Shown piece after piece: positions 32,956 through 45,597 of a DNA stretch of 64,000 bases (positions are counted from its first letter, which is position 1; the number at the start of each line of letters is the position of its first letter). A program made the translations under genes and the position numbers. Below the pieces are notes generated by a model. It worked only from the letters and a program-made list of their open reading frames with translations. It had not been told where the DNA came from and did no database searches. The stretch is taken from assembly GCA_009760855.2 (NCBI GenBank), contig WPIO01000084.1, positions 1,391,001 to 1,455,000 on the forward strand, given 5' to 3'. Origin of the DNA: Cristatella mucedo (Eukaryota; Bryozoa; Phylactolaemata; Cristatellidae).

Positions 32956-34779
32956 GCAATGCACCGTTCAGAGGCAGCAGCTGAGGCAAGCTATGCTAAG
33001 TTGTAGCAAATACTTGATGATCCTACGCCACTTTTGTGTGGATGCAACATATCTTCCCACTGCTATTTTGGAGATACAATTCGTATGCCCCCTATCTGTC
33101 TAGTGTTCGTCGGGGGGGGGGGGAATAGTAGGGCACTTCGTGGGACTGCTGTGCTGCTTTTCTCCAGTTATCTTGTTATATATGGCACCTGCTAAAGGCA
33201 GCTCTTACGGCTTCTGGCCATGATCGAATCTACCCTGGCTTTTCTCAGTCCTTGGTCTTGGCCACCATGTACTCCGGGTTTCAGCCATCTCCACACGTGA
33301 CTGGTGACCGAACCGTGGTGGTGCTCACTCGGTCGCCCTGTGCCATGCCGGGTGGGCGGGCAGCCTCTGTTCAGCGTGGCTGTGTCGAGTTAGTCATCTA
33401 CTTTGCCTCGGCCGGTGGTGCACCTGAGCATAGAGCTGTGCTAAACCAGTGTTTGTTCTCTTCCATCTCATTGGTCATTGTTCTGTAGTTACTGTGCATG
33501 GCTGCCACTCCTCGGCAAGGAATGCACAGGGCAAAGAAGGTTGTTGCTTGTTTGCTTTCGGAGTGTGGTTGGGAGGAAGAGTCGGTACTGCCTGAGGGCA
33601 CTGACTCCTTGGAGTGGACGTTTTTATTCTTAAGAATGGGTGCGCACGAGCAGATCCTCTGCTACCCAGCCTCTCCGTGCTTAGGCGCTGTCAGCTTGCT
33701 GCTGCGCATCGGCGGTATAGGGCCAATAGGGCCACCGGTCATGCATATGTCAGCATCGGCCTGTCGGAGTCGTAGGGTGCAGATGTGTGCTAGCTGTCTC
33801 TTACCGGAAGTGTCCCTGCAGGAGTGCTGGCCTCGCGGCAGCAGACGTGGCAGAAGCGAGGGAAAGCCTGTGAAATTGGTTTGCCGAGCCCTAATTGGTT
33901 TTCTCTTCCATGCATGCCCTCTGTGCTTTTAAAGGCTAGCATTCTGGGCGGTTGTGACATTGTTTGCTACTGACCATGCTGCCATGCAGGCGTGAGTTCA
34001 TTCATTGATCTGGCTAGTGGCACTTCAACTCGGCTCAATCAATGAAGCCCGTGCCGGATAACACAGGCCGGTTCGGTGCAGCCAGCGCCATGTTGCTGCT
34101 TCTTGGAGGGAGGCCAGTCTCTGAGGCCCATCGACCGATAGAGGCTACCTTGGTGCAACCGGCCTAGCTAATAGGCTACTCGCTGGAGGAGCGCCAGGGC
34201 ACAGGTGTCAAAGCACCTTGGCAGCCTACTTTACCTGATATCGACATTTGGCAGCTGTGCTTGTACTACTGCTGCTGCTGCTGCTGCCTTCGGGGTTTGT
34301 TAGGATTGCGAGTCTGATCCTCTGCTGGTTACCTGAGATGTTTGACCAGCTACCATTGAAGGGAAGGAGCTCTCAGTGCCATATGCTGCTGCTGCTTCTG
34401 CTGCAACAGCTGCCGGAGCAGCTCTGCGGGGCTGCCCCGAGCCCTCAGACCATCTGGGAGCGACAGCTGCAGCTGGCTGAGGCTGACTGGCTGCTGCTTG
34501 GAACTTGATCCGTATTTGTCGACCTACATCGACAGCCGTGTTGGGGTGGCAGCACTAGACCAGATGCTGGTCCCGGTCGTCGATGACTCGCGAGATCCGA
34601 TTTCGTGACAGCGCTTTGCCTGTGCAAGCAGAGAGCAGAGCAAGGGTGCTATTGGCACCACAAGCGATGTTCGAAGACCAACGTCCGTGGCCGGTAGCCA
34701 TGCTTTGAGTACAATTTACCGTGGGTCAGGCCCTCTCCTACCTTGTTAGTGTGGTACAGGAGTACTAGCAGCCAAGGTC
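32956..34779. other. Unassigned sequence with CTG runs
   Basis: There is a G-run at 33111. Interrupted CTG repeats lie at about 34264-34290 and 34384-34402. Frames such as 33498-33932 (+) lack any recognisable domain. No LINE or SINE landmark is present until about 34780. Confidence 0.35.
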
Positions 34780-35648
34780 CTTCGGATCTTAGGCTAAAAG
34801 ATACCTCAAGTCGTCTAGATCCAGTGCCAATAGCTTTCCTTGTGAGGTGCACTGACCTGGTGCTGCCCACCTTAAGTACTATTATTGTAAGTGTGTCACG
34901 TCCATTGTTACCTGTCAAGTCCCTTCCCTTCTGAAAACAGCTATGTTCAGACCATTCATTAAAAAGCCTGCCTTAGATCATGAGAATTTGAGTAACGTTT
35001 CTGTCAGTCTCCCTTTTGCCATTGTTATCACTGACACTTGAACAAGTGGCCGCCTGGCAACTAAACGATGACACCAGTTCATCAGATCTTGCTAGCAAGT
35101 TGCAATCGGATTTAGAGCTAACCATTCGAGAGGAACTACTCTGCTCCGTTTTTACACTGACCTTCTGAACCAACTAATGCAGTGTCATTTGGCATACAGG
35201 CAGCCAACATTCAGCTATGGGCACAGTGCCCATAGCAGGGTGTTCACCATGGTAGACAGTTTAGGTTTATATTTACATTAAAAACTTTTCGAGGTATCTT
35301 TTCAGTTTTGTTTTTCCCCAAAACCTAAACCCAAAACATGCAAATCCTAAACACTAAACCCTAGACTGAGAGGATATCTCAAAACTTTCTTTTAACAATG
35401 AGAAAGGTATAGCCTCTCAGCTGGTACTCCTAGATCTATCACCAGCCTTTGACGCTATTGATCACCAGATCTTTCTGGAGCACCCCATCACACGCCTAGG
35501 TATCACTGACAAAGTGCTAAACTTGGCCTCAGTCAGAGATGTCAGATTTAGATCTAAATTTGTATCGGCCATATAGAGAGCCCTTAAAGTATGGTATAAC
35601 TCAAGGTTCGGCTGTAGGTTCCCTTCTTTTCACTGTCTATACCCACGG
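34780..35648 (+). mobile_element. LINE family 2 copy, left part (RT N-terminal half)
   Basis: A decayed + strand copy. Readable blocks include SRLDPVPIAFLV, FIKKPALDHENLSN, LLDLSPAFDAIDH (motif A, with Ala to Pro change) and SLLFTVYT. Coding breaks off exactly after FTVYT, where family 1 sequence begins, and resumes with TLLVADVIAK at 36096. Confidence 0.7.
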
Positions 35649-36095
35649 CTTGGCTCATTCTTACCTAGCTGAACTGCTGCATCAGTTTCAACCTTATCGT
35701 GCCCTCAGGTTCTCTATGGACAATAAGTCAGCTTGGTCGGAGCAAGCATCTTAAACACTGGACCAAATCAGCGCAGCAGAACTCACTTCCACAATTCTTA
35801 TGCAATGACACGTGTTCTCCTGCTGCCGACTATAGCATGTCCTTTCCAGCCTTCCTGAGCTGCTACTTCCATGCTACTCACTGCCTCAACTGCCCTCCCG
35901 ACTCTACCTCTCAGCCCTGCACGCTTCTCACTTTCTCTTTGTTGAGTAAGATTAAGCCTGATGGCTACCGAATGCGTACCGAAAGCCGCTTAAGCTTTGA
36001 ATTCGAAATTCGAAACAGAAACTCCCGTGTAACACCCACACAATCTTTGTGACTGTGTAGAGTGACAGCTGGAGATTAATTACATTACGTGACAC
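35649..36095 (+). mobile_element. LINE family 1 3' fragment inserted in family 2
   Basis: Starts within the [14 protein letters not shown] block and runs to the terminal sequence ggagattaattacattac. Removing it restores the family 2 reading FTVYT-LLVADV with no missing codon, so it is a clean 5'-truncated insertion. Confidence 0.8.
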
Positions 36096-36480
36096 AACAC
36101 TCCTTGTGGCAGACGTCATCGCCAAACAAAATCACGGCTTTCATTTCTAATCCTATGACACTCAGCTCTTCGACCCTTTTAAGCCTTGCCCAGCATCTGA
36201 TTCTTTTTAATCACCAATTTCCTGAAGCTTAAGGAGGATAAGACCAACCTGTTGGTAACATGCAACCCTACTATCACCCTTAATTTACAGGACCTCACCT
36301 TCAAGATTAGTGTATCTAGCTTTGCTCCAGTGACGCCTACTCGTAATCTGGGTATGCTATTCAAGAACCACATATCGCATGAACAGCTTGCCTCCACTGT
36401 CTAGTCGGTCTACGTAAAGAACGTCACCAAAATCACTCACTTACACCAGCCCTCTTTCCTCTGCTGGTGTGATCTTGCAC
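36096..36480 (+). mobile_element. LINE family 2 copy, right part
   Basis: Continues the copy from 35648: VADVIAKQNHGFHF, then a mutated catalytic region (tcctatgacactcagctctt, so YADD reads YD), then NFLKLKEDKTNLL in decayed form. It fades out near 36480, well before the family 3' end. Confidence 0.65.
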
Positions 36481-36544
36481 CACCCACTCCCCAGCATCCA
36501 GTAACGTTGTGGTTTCTTGAACTAAATTGAAATTATTTGGTGAT

Positions 36545-38478
36545 TGAGCCTTCAGATAATAGTAATAAAAAATAATACATTCGTATAGCGCCTACAGAAA
36601 GCCGATTCTCTTTCTAGGCACTTTGCAGATGCTGTATAGAAAGCAGTACCAAATGATTGGTGGTAACCTCTGATAGAAACAGGCACAGTGTAAGCAGGCA
36701 TTTGCACACTAACGACGAATCACATGGACCCATTGAATGCTGTGATAAATAGATGCGTTTTAGCTTCTTTTTAAATATGGTCAAGTCAGGGGATGTCGGG
36801 ATGCCAGCCGGAAGTGAGTTCCAGGCTTTGGGAGTATACGGACTAAAGGTGCAGTCTCTAAAGGATGTGAGGTCCGTACGAAGTGTAGCTAAACGATTAG
36901 ATTCCGAAAAGCAGATTGTACGATTCTTCGCTTGGTTGCCGAGTAGTTCTGATAGGTAGGCTGGAGTCAGAGAATGGAGGGACCTAAAAGTAAGTGAAAG
37001 AACCTTGAAGTCGATATGCTGCTTGACTGGGAGCCGCTGCTGGTCTGTAAGAAGTGGTGTGATGTATGTAGCAACTGCACTGCTCACGACAGACGAGCCT
37101 AGCGGCAGAGTTTTGCACCAACTGTAAGCTCCTGATTGGACAGGCCGGTAAACCAGCAAGCAGTGACTTACAGAATTTGAGACAGGGTGTCACGAATGCA
37201 AGGACCAGTTTCGATGTAGTATCCCTGTTTAAGCTAGCCTGAGTTTTAGCAATTTTGTGCAGTTGAAAGAAGGCAGACTTAGCTTTGGAGCTGATGTGGT
37301 CGTCTAATAAAAGGTCACTTTGGACCAGGACGCCTAGGTTTCGTGCAGATTCAACAAAAGATATGCTTGCAGAGCCGATTGTGAGCGTTTAACTTTCCAA
37401 TTTCTGAATCACACTTGGCTTGCCCAAAACTAGTAAGTTGGTTTTATCATTCAATCTAAGAAAGATTGCTGCCATCCATGTGTGGATGTCATCAATACAT
37501 GCAACAAGGGAGTTGAAAGAATTTGACGTGCTTCAGGGCTGGGAGGTTTCAAAGCTACAACTTAGTGTCATCTGCTTACAAGTGAACGTCTGGACTGTGC
37601 TTGGCGATCACATCGGCCAGAGGGAGAGTATACATTATGAAGAGAAGCAGACCGAGCCCAGAGCCCCGAGACTCTCCTTACTTAAGTGGTTCCTCGGATG
37701 ATCTTTATCCATTCACATCAATGCACCAGAGTCTCCCACTGAGATAGGGCCTGAGCCATTGCATTGCAGTGCCAGTGATGCCCGGGCGAGATGTGAGAAG
37801 CTCAAGAAGGACTTGGTGATCAATAGTTTCGAGTCCTGCTCAATGATCGAGCAGACTTTACCCAATTCTGCATTCCCGAGGAGGTCGTTATGCATACTAA
37901 GCAGTGTTGACTCTCTGGAGTGATTAGCTCTTAAAACCTATACAGGAACTAACTTGCCAGGTTGGAGGTCTCATATAGGAGTTTAGTTGGCCTGTCACAA
38001 CTCGTTCCAGTGTCTTTAATAGAAGCGGGAGAAGAGAGATCGTAAAGCACCTAGAAAGAGATTGAGTTCTAGGAGGGCACTTTATCAAATATATCATTAT
38101 TATCATTACTATTATTATTACTGGGCAGTAGCTGCTAAAATTTTCTTGGTCTAGCGTTGCTTTCTTTATTAGTGCCTCACAACAGACTTTTTGAAAGGTG
38201 CAGGGACATGACCTGATGCTGAGGACATATTTATGATGTTAGTTATGCATGGCAGCAACAGATCTAAGCATTGTGTAAGTGGGTCAGTGGGAATAGGGTC
38301 TAGAGGATTAATAGTCTTCTTTTACTGGGAGATGACTTTCAGGGTAAGGTCACTCGTGGCTTGCTTGAATGCAGACATGGAGGTAGTGCACGGAATCAAG
38401 GGACAGAAGTCGTGTGTTGATGTAATCAAGAGACGAGAGCCCAAGAGGGGATTCTCCAACTTTAGTGATGGACTCTCT
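36545..38478 (-). mobile_element. LINE family 2 copy, about 1.9 kb, interrupted
   Basis: Minus-strand copy. The 3' end is at about 36548 (complement ATT run, tcgtatagcgcctacag). The C-terminal region lies at 36614-37193 and the palm at about 37400-37900. Blocks from the start of the RT domain (LKTLERVVTGQL and, beyond a small insertion, VPAPFKKSVV and LDPIPTDPLTQCL) extend to about 38470. It stops where the tail of the next copy begins, so that copy probably inserted into it. Confidence 0.75.
38040..38125 (+). mobile_element. Solo LINE family 2 tail inside another copy
   Basis: A + strand terminal segment (gtaaagcacctagaaagaga, then gcactttatcaaat and an ATT run) interrupts the minus-strand RT region between the NLLPLLLKTLERV and ENFSSYCPV blocks. 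Only about 85 bp were inserted. Confidence 0.7.
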
Positions 38479-39086
38479 GATCTTAATAATGATAACAATA
38501 ATAAAAATAATAATACACTTGATAAAGCACCCTCAGAGAACTCAATCTCTTGCTAGGTGCTTTACATTTGCTGCAAAGTATGCACGATCGAATGGTGAGT
38601 GGTATCATGTTTGATAAACAACATGAATAACGTTGTTAGGGTGACATGCACAGGGTCAGCATGCAAGTATGGTGGCAGCATGTACAGTCAGCATGCATAA
38701 GCACATACAGGACGAATTGAGGTTACCCACTAAATGCATGCGTTTTAAAGTTCTTTTTAAATGTGGTCAAGTCAGGGGATGTCGTGAGTTGGGAGTGAGT
38801 TCCAGGCTTTGGGAGCATGCGAACTAGAGGCAAAGTCACCAAAGGATTTGAGGTTTGTACGAGGTATAGGGAAACAGCTTGATTCCGAAAAGCATGTACG
38901 ATGCTGAGCCTGGTGGGAGAGTAGATCTGATAAGTAGGCTGGAGCCAAAGAATGAAGGGACCTAAAAGTGAGTGACAAAACCTTGAAGTCGATGCATTGC
39001 TTGACTGGTAGCCAGTGCAGGTCGGCGAGAAGTGGTGTGATGTGGCTACTGCGATGCTCACGACAGACAAGCCTAGCTGCAGAGTT

Positions 39087-39704
39087 TTACACCAGCTGTA
39101 AGCGCCTGATTGCACATGCCGGTAGGCCAGCAGGCAGTGACTTACAGAAGTCAAGACGGGATGTCACAAATGCATGGATCAACTTAGGTGTTGTATCCCT
39201 ATCTATACAAGCCCGAATTTTAGCAATGTTAATGCTGTGTAGCTGAAAGTAGGCAGACTTGATTGTAGAGCTGATGTGGTCGTCTAACGAAAGGTCACTT
39301 TGGAACAAAACACCTAGATTTTGTGCAAATTCAACAGGAGAAATGCTGGCAGAGCCGATTGTGAACATTAGCCTTTCCAACTTCTGAATTACACTTGGTT
39401 TTTCCACAACTTGTAAGTTAATTTTATCATAATTTCATTTAGGAAATTTTGCTGCCATCCATGTGCGAATGTCATCAATACATGCTGCAAAGGAGTTGAG
39501 AGAGTTCAACGTGCTCGAAGGCTGGGAATGATAAAAGCAAAGGTGCAACTGAGTGTCATCCGCATAGAAGTGAATGCCTAGATTGTGCTTGGCAATCACA
39601 TCGGCAAGAGGGAGAGTATAAACCGTGAAAAGAACCGGACCTAGCACGGAACCCCGAGGTACCCCATATTTCAGAGGTTCTTCGGATGATCTTTGTCCAT
39701 TCAC
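39087..39704 (-). pseudogene. RT palm and connection region, LINE family 2
   Basis: Two frames: 39435-39704 with GVPRGSVLGPVLF (motif B intact) and [12 protein letters not shown] (motif C), and 39087-39407 with SARNLGV-like, DDHISSTIKSAYFQL and VTSRLDFCKSL. A frameshift lies between them near 39420. Motif A is deleted. This gives the clearest sequence of motif B for the family. Confidence 0.82.
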
Positions 39705-40291
39705 ATCGGTACGCCACAGTCTCCCACTGAGATAGGACCTGAACCACTGCAGAGCAGTGCCAGTGATGCTCAGGCGAGATGAGAAGCGCTCAAGAAGGAC
39801 TTGGTGATCTTGCCTATCTTGCTAAGAAAGAAGCGATCGGCTAGGTCACCGCAAGGATCACTAGGTAAGGAGCTAACTTGAGAGTGATTAAGGAGATGGT
39901 TGATGGTAGACATCAGCATTTTTGGATTGTGCATCTGCGATTTAACGATATGTTTGTAGATGCTAGACTCGGCTTTTGCTAGGATCGACTGGTATGATCT
40001 ATAATAGTCTTTGTATGCCTGACGATGGACAGTCAATCTTGATCTGTTATACGGTTTCTCAAGAATTGGCTTAGTAGGCCTAGCTAGTTTTATGTTTGTG
40101 GTAAACTAAGGGCTGAGTGTGGATGGGCGAACATTCTGCTTAGTCAGTGGTGCAAACTCGTTAAGTGTCGTGTTGTAGCATTTTACCAATGATGACATGG
40201 TCAATGGTCAGTAGGGGGATTGAGCAGCAAGGGCAAAGAAGATAGTTTTGCTCTGACAGTATCGATGTCAAGGTTCTTAAGGTTTCACGAT

Positions 40292-40715
40292 TCACAGACG
40301 ATTTTTGGATGCGAATGAGGGTGCACTCTGTGTATTGAGCAAGATCGGCATATGATCAGATGTGCAGAATCTGGTAATAGTAGTGGATGATAGCATACAC
40401 TTGTAAGCCAATATTTGATCGATTGTGTGACCCTTGTTGTGAGTGGTCTCATGCACATAAGCTATAACAGTTAACGAATCAGTCAGTGCACGAAATTCAC
40501 CCCATAAAGCATAAATTAATTCTTCAAAATGAATGTTTCTATCACCCATAATAAGGAAAGATTGATTTCTTGCACACAGAATCGAAATGAAGTCAGAGAA
40601 ATAAAGGAGGACTTGGTACCTGGTGGGCGATGGATTACTGCCACCATTGGCAGCTTGTTGTTGGAGGTACTTAAAACTAGATATTCTAAAGACTTTTGAG
40701 GGGACTGCAAATGGT
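40292..40715 (-). pseudogene. Endonuclease domain fragment of LINE family 2
   Basis: Minus-strand blocks LPMVAVIHRPPGTKSSF (40516-40710) and GDRNIHFEEL, then THNKGHTIDQIL and SDHMPILL (40292-40549). This matches the second half of an APE-type endonuclease: a YRPP-like strand, GDFNIH with the conserved Asp/Asn, and a C-terminal SDH containing the catalytic histidine. It supports an element with endonuclease upstream of RT. It is frameshifted and 5'-truncated. Confidence 0.8.
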
Positions 40716-41100
40716 AATAAGCACCAAAAGTTTGGAACTTCTATCTCTACCTGCGATGACCTTGGCTGGGTTCTTGAAGTCTAAGCTAAAGATGCATCTG
40801 CTGTGGTCAGCTTTATCTACCCCCTTGGGTGAACTTGTCTTTGTTAGTTTGTATTTGTACCTGTGTATGCTACAGTGCTTGTTGCTCGTCAGAGGTCCTA
40901 CTAACCACTAGAAATTGAGTGTCTGCAATCAATTTTGCACTAGCATGTTGGCCTAAGCATAATGCATGTTTGTTTTTTCGTGCTCTATACCGTGCATGTC
41001 ACTAACCCTAAGATTTTTGGTTCTCTTGCCATAGTGAAGACTTGTTGAACTCATAGATAGAGATAGGTTCTCTCAGCGCAAAATACAAACAACCTGTTAA
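40716..41100 (+). mobile_element. LINE family 2-related 3' fragment, + strand
   Basis: The translation FLKSKLKMHLLWSA resembles the segment TFKRNLKTHL near the family C-terminus. It is followed by degenerate gtgcatgtcactaacc and the terminal hairpin (agagataggttctctcagcg). It lies back to back with the endonuclease end of the neighbouring minus-strand copy. Confidence 0.55.
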
Positions 41101-41502
41101 TGCTATTAGCATTGTCTTTAAGCTCCTACAGATTAGCAGTTCTAGACAGATACCTTAAACAGTGGGCGATAGGTCTCTTGTCTATATAGTCATCGTACCC
41201 TGGAATTCCTTGCATTAGCATATGTGGCACATCAGCCACGTGCAGACCTTCAAGCTGGGCATGAGGAAACCTCTTCCTTGCAAGCCCTACGGGTCCTGGG
41301 ATTTGGCTCAACAGGCCGTGTGTGAGGGCGGGTATGCCCGTAAACACAAATTATTGCATACACTCGCTTTGACACACCGAAGGCATAACAAAGCAGAAGT
41401 GGAAAATTCAAAATCACATGATTCTTCTTTACAGCAGATTTGTTTCTTGCCAAACGTGATTACTGGGGTGCTATTTGAGACCAACTCATTTAGCTTGTCA
41501 GA
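41101..41502. other. Unassigned sequence
   Basis: Nothing recognised between the LINE fragment and the compound microsatellite. Confidence 0.3.
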
Positions 41503-42301
<799 letters not shown>

Positions 42302-42478
42302 ATGGACGTGCTCTGCCCCTGCCTCAACCGGCGGGAGCAGAAAGGCCGTGGGACAGACAGACGGAACATCCGGGCCATTAAGCATGGCGATGGTAATGGT
42401 GTCATCCTTCAGGCGTTTCCGACGGATCTGCCGAGGCCCGATGACAGAGAGCTGAACATGCGCTTCACCGAGCTGGTG
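42302..42478 (+). CDS. DAAM: DAAM formin coding exon 1 (residues 1-59)
   Basis: The ATG at 42302 opens [10 protein letters not shown], similar in position and cysteine content to the DAAM N-terminus. The end ([10 protein letters not shown]) matches the start of the GTPase-binding region. The 3' boundary is a GT donor (gtatgg) in phase 0. The start is chosen because it is the first ATG after an in-frame stop. The frame runs on past the donor to 42619, but the extra sequence is not formin-like. Confidence 0.85.
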
Positions 42479-45400
42479 GTATGGCACTGCTGCATGAGTC
42501 TTGCATGCCCCAACTTCGATTGCAGGGCCCTGTCCCCTGTGGACATCTATCGGCCACCAGCGTTTGCTTGCCGGGAACTGACCGTGCATCGCTCTATGCA
42601 ATCTGTGTGCATGAAATGAAGCGCCGTTCAATTCGGAGTGTACCAAGGTTGAACCAGGAGCACGGCTCTCGTACGCGGTGTATTGCTTATTGAACTTTTG
42701 TGCTCACACTGAGTGTCCTTACGCGAGTAGTAGGTTTGTCGTTGGCCTTGAACGTTGCATCAAGCAAAACTTGTATGGCACTACATTGCCCAAACAGTTC
42801 CCTGCTTGATGAGAGCAAATGCATTCCTCCTTTGGTTCATATTTGTATATATTGGGGTGCTGTTTGCTGCCGACCGGCCTTATGTCAGTCTGTCATTGTT
42901 GATCTGTTGCAGCTGCTTCCTCACCACCCAGCTGGCTGCACCTGTCCTCCCGCGGTCCTTAGTGGCTTTGCCTCACCAGCTTTCTTCATAAGTGGCCACT
43001 TCCCAGAGACAGCACTGGTAGTAGCTGTAGTAGTAGGTCACTCGCATCCTGTTCTCTGCCGAAGTAGCCCAAGGCCGTCCTCCTCTGCAGCCTGTGTTTC
43101 AGCTAATTGACGTCCGGTGGCTAATTGGACCCATCTGGCTGTCCAGCAGCAGCCTGCTTCGAGAGCAGTGTGCTGCTTGTTTTGCTTGCTCACAATACGG
43201 CTGACAGGTAGTGATCACCTTCTCAGAGTCTTTGCAGCCGGCAGCTGCATCGTGGTCGCATCTTACCTTTTTGCCCTGAAAAAAAAGTTATTAGGGTGAG
43301 AGTGTTTCTGTTTTCCTTAGACCTTTGTCAACTACTGAGGCTCAAGCTGCTGAGCCTCCAGAGTCCCCTAGATGGCCTGCAAGGGATTGTCTCTCCTCTC
43401 GACCGGCATGGGCATGGCTTGCGTTGATACCAAATCAGCAAAAGTACGCATGCTTGTGCTAAGTATATCGATGACAAATACATAACCAGCCAGCTATCGA
43501 TCGCTCGTCAGCTCGCATGAAGAATCGTCCTTCAGGTCGGCGAAAGCTGAAAGGCAAAGCTGTCTGCTGAGGCTGCTCCGGCACTTGGCCGCTCAAAACA
43601 GCCTGGGTGCCGCCCTTCTGGCTACGGCATTTATGCCAATTTGTTTGGACACAAATGCAGGCTCTCTATTCGAGTTCAAGATGGTTTCAGTCTTTATTCT
43701 CTATTCTCACCGGAGCCACTTGGGAGCAGCTGGCAGAAGAGCTGCGTGCCGTGCCGTGCAAACTTTGCTCTAAATTGAAAAAAGCCACAGTGTCAAGCTT
43801 CGCAAGTTGTGAAATGCTAATCTAAAAGGGTGCGTTTATTTTTCTCAAGGCAGCCTGTCCGAACTTGTACGCGCACTTGTACATTTGAATAACGAGGCCC
43901 AGTCTTTGGGAGACAACCGTACACACGATCTATTACACCGGCCCTTGGGAGTGGACCTTTTGCAAACTGCATGCCTGATTCCACCTCGGTAGTTGAGCTG
44001 TGAGGCTTTTTAGCACCCCCAAAACATGCTATCGGCTTATGCCTGACAGTCTGTGGCTCAATGCAGTCGCCAAGCCAGCCATTGGACCATCGTCCCCCTT
44101 TACTATTCCTTTCAAGCTGGCAAGTGCCAGTGCAACCATTCTGTGATCTCTGGTGGCCGGCCTATCTATCTCTGTACTCGAGTGCACGTGTTTGTCTACC
44201 CGGAGAAAGTGACGTCGACGATACCGATCTGTGTGTGAATGGCTCGGGTCTGATCATACAGCAGGTGATTGATAGTTCACTGAACTTTCTAGAGCAGGCC
44301 TGAGAAAGGTTAATGGAGTGATGGCCTGGCTAGCTGTAGCCGACCCAAGCGTTTTGTATCAGTTCAGCCATGAACTAACATGAACTAACAAAGCCGGACA
44401 GGAGCTATGATTGACATTACAGCCTTGCCAGACTCATCATCAACGATGGCCCGGTGGTCTGTCGGCTGTTGGCAGGGGCTATGGTTTCTCGATACAGCTC
44501 ACAACACCTGCACTTGTCACGGTCGAGTCTGTCTGCTGGCGTGCTTGCCGTTCACAAGCGGTGATGGGTGGTGGCAGCTTCTGCAGGCGCCGTCTGCAAG
44601 CTCTGCTTGTGCCTTCACACGTCAGCAGTAGCCTGATTTCGGCTGTCTTGTTTGCCCGAAGGATGAGCTCGACCTGGACAAACCTCATCGTGATGCTATG
44701 TTCAGTCTGCCCTCTGACAAGAAATGGCAAATCTACTGCAGCAAAAAACGGGTAAGCGGCGGCCGTGCTCATGTCGGCCTTGCTTTCCCCTCTGCAGGCT
44801 AGTGTGTGCGGCTCGCCTTGCTCTATGCGCACGATTTCTCCCATGTTGCTGCCATGACCGGAATCTCACCTGTGCCAAGGTAGAGCCCTGTAGTCAACAT
44901 GTATCAGCTCCTTCTACAAGAGCAGCCACTGTTGAAGCTGTGAGTATGGCAAACACATTTTTATCATTGATGGAAGAACATAACTCATCGAAGGGTTTAG
45001 TTTTTGGCACGCTACACTTTCTTTAGATAGAAGTACCGTAATGGGCATGCTTGCGCTTGTACACACGTTTTGCGTGCATATTTTGCATGCCTTCGTTCAC
45101 TTTGGCTTGTCACCATCTGGTGTAATACCGAGGACCCTCTCCCTACCAAGTAATTGAGCAGTCACTGTTATAAAGCATTCAGCAGTGAGGTACCATTACG
45201 ATCTCTGACTGATCAGGCTAGCACTGCTCTCACCAGGTGGTCATCAAATGGACTGCTGATGGCTAGTCACGGGTGCAACCAGAGCTCTGAGCTTGAAGCA
45301 TGTGTTGCTCTTGCTTTTGCAGGAGCAGCAGCAGGAATCCAGTGCTACCAGTCTTCCAGATTACTACATCGAGCGAATCAATGCCATGGCAAAGGTGCTG

Positions 45401-45557
45401 ATTACATATGCCGGTGACGAGAGTGAGTCTCAGCTGAGCGTTGTTGATGGCCTGAAGACTGCACTACGTACCCAGCCGATGAGGTAAAGTAGTGCAGCTG
45501 CCCGATTATCTGATTCGGACACCCGTGGCCAGGTAAAAAACACTTGTGGGTTATTCT

Positions 45558-45597
<40 letters not shown>

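Larger units (their letters stand above)
38478..40715 (-). mobile_element. LINE family 2, longest copy, internal deletion
   Basis: Minus-strand copy of about 2.2 kb running from the 3' tail (complement ATT run at 38484-38516) through the RT to part of the endonuclease domain. This makes it the only copy in the window that reaches the endonuclease. An internal deletion near 39800-39830 joins the region before the RT (YKDYYRSYQSILAKAE) directly to VLLERFSSRL, removing the fingers and motif A (AAFD). Confidence 0.82.

Noticed and set aside
35319-35374. Telomere-like motifs (aaacctaaaccc, aaaccctag)
   Set aside because: Only a few degenerate units, inside a LINE copy. Not a tandem array of any known telomere repeat.
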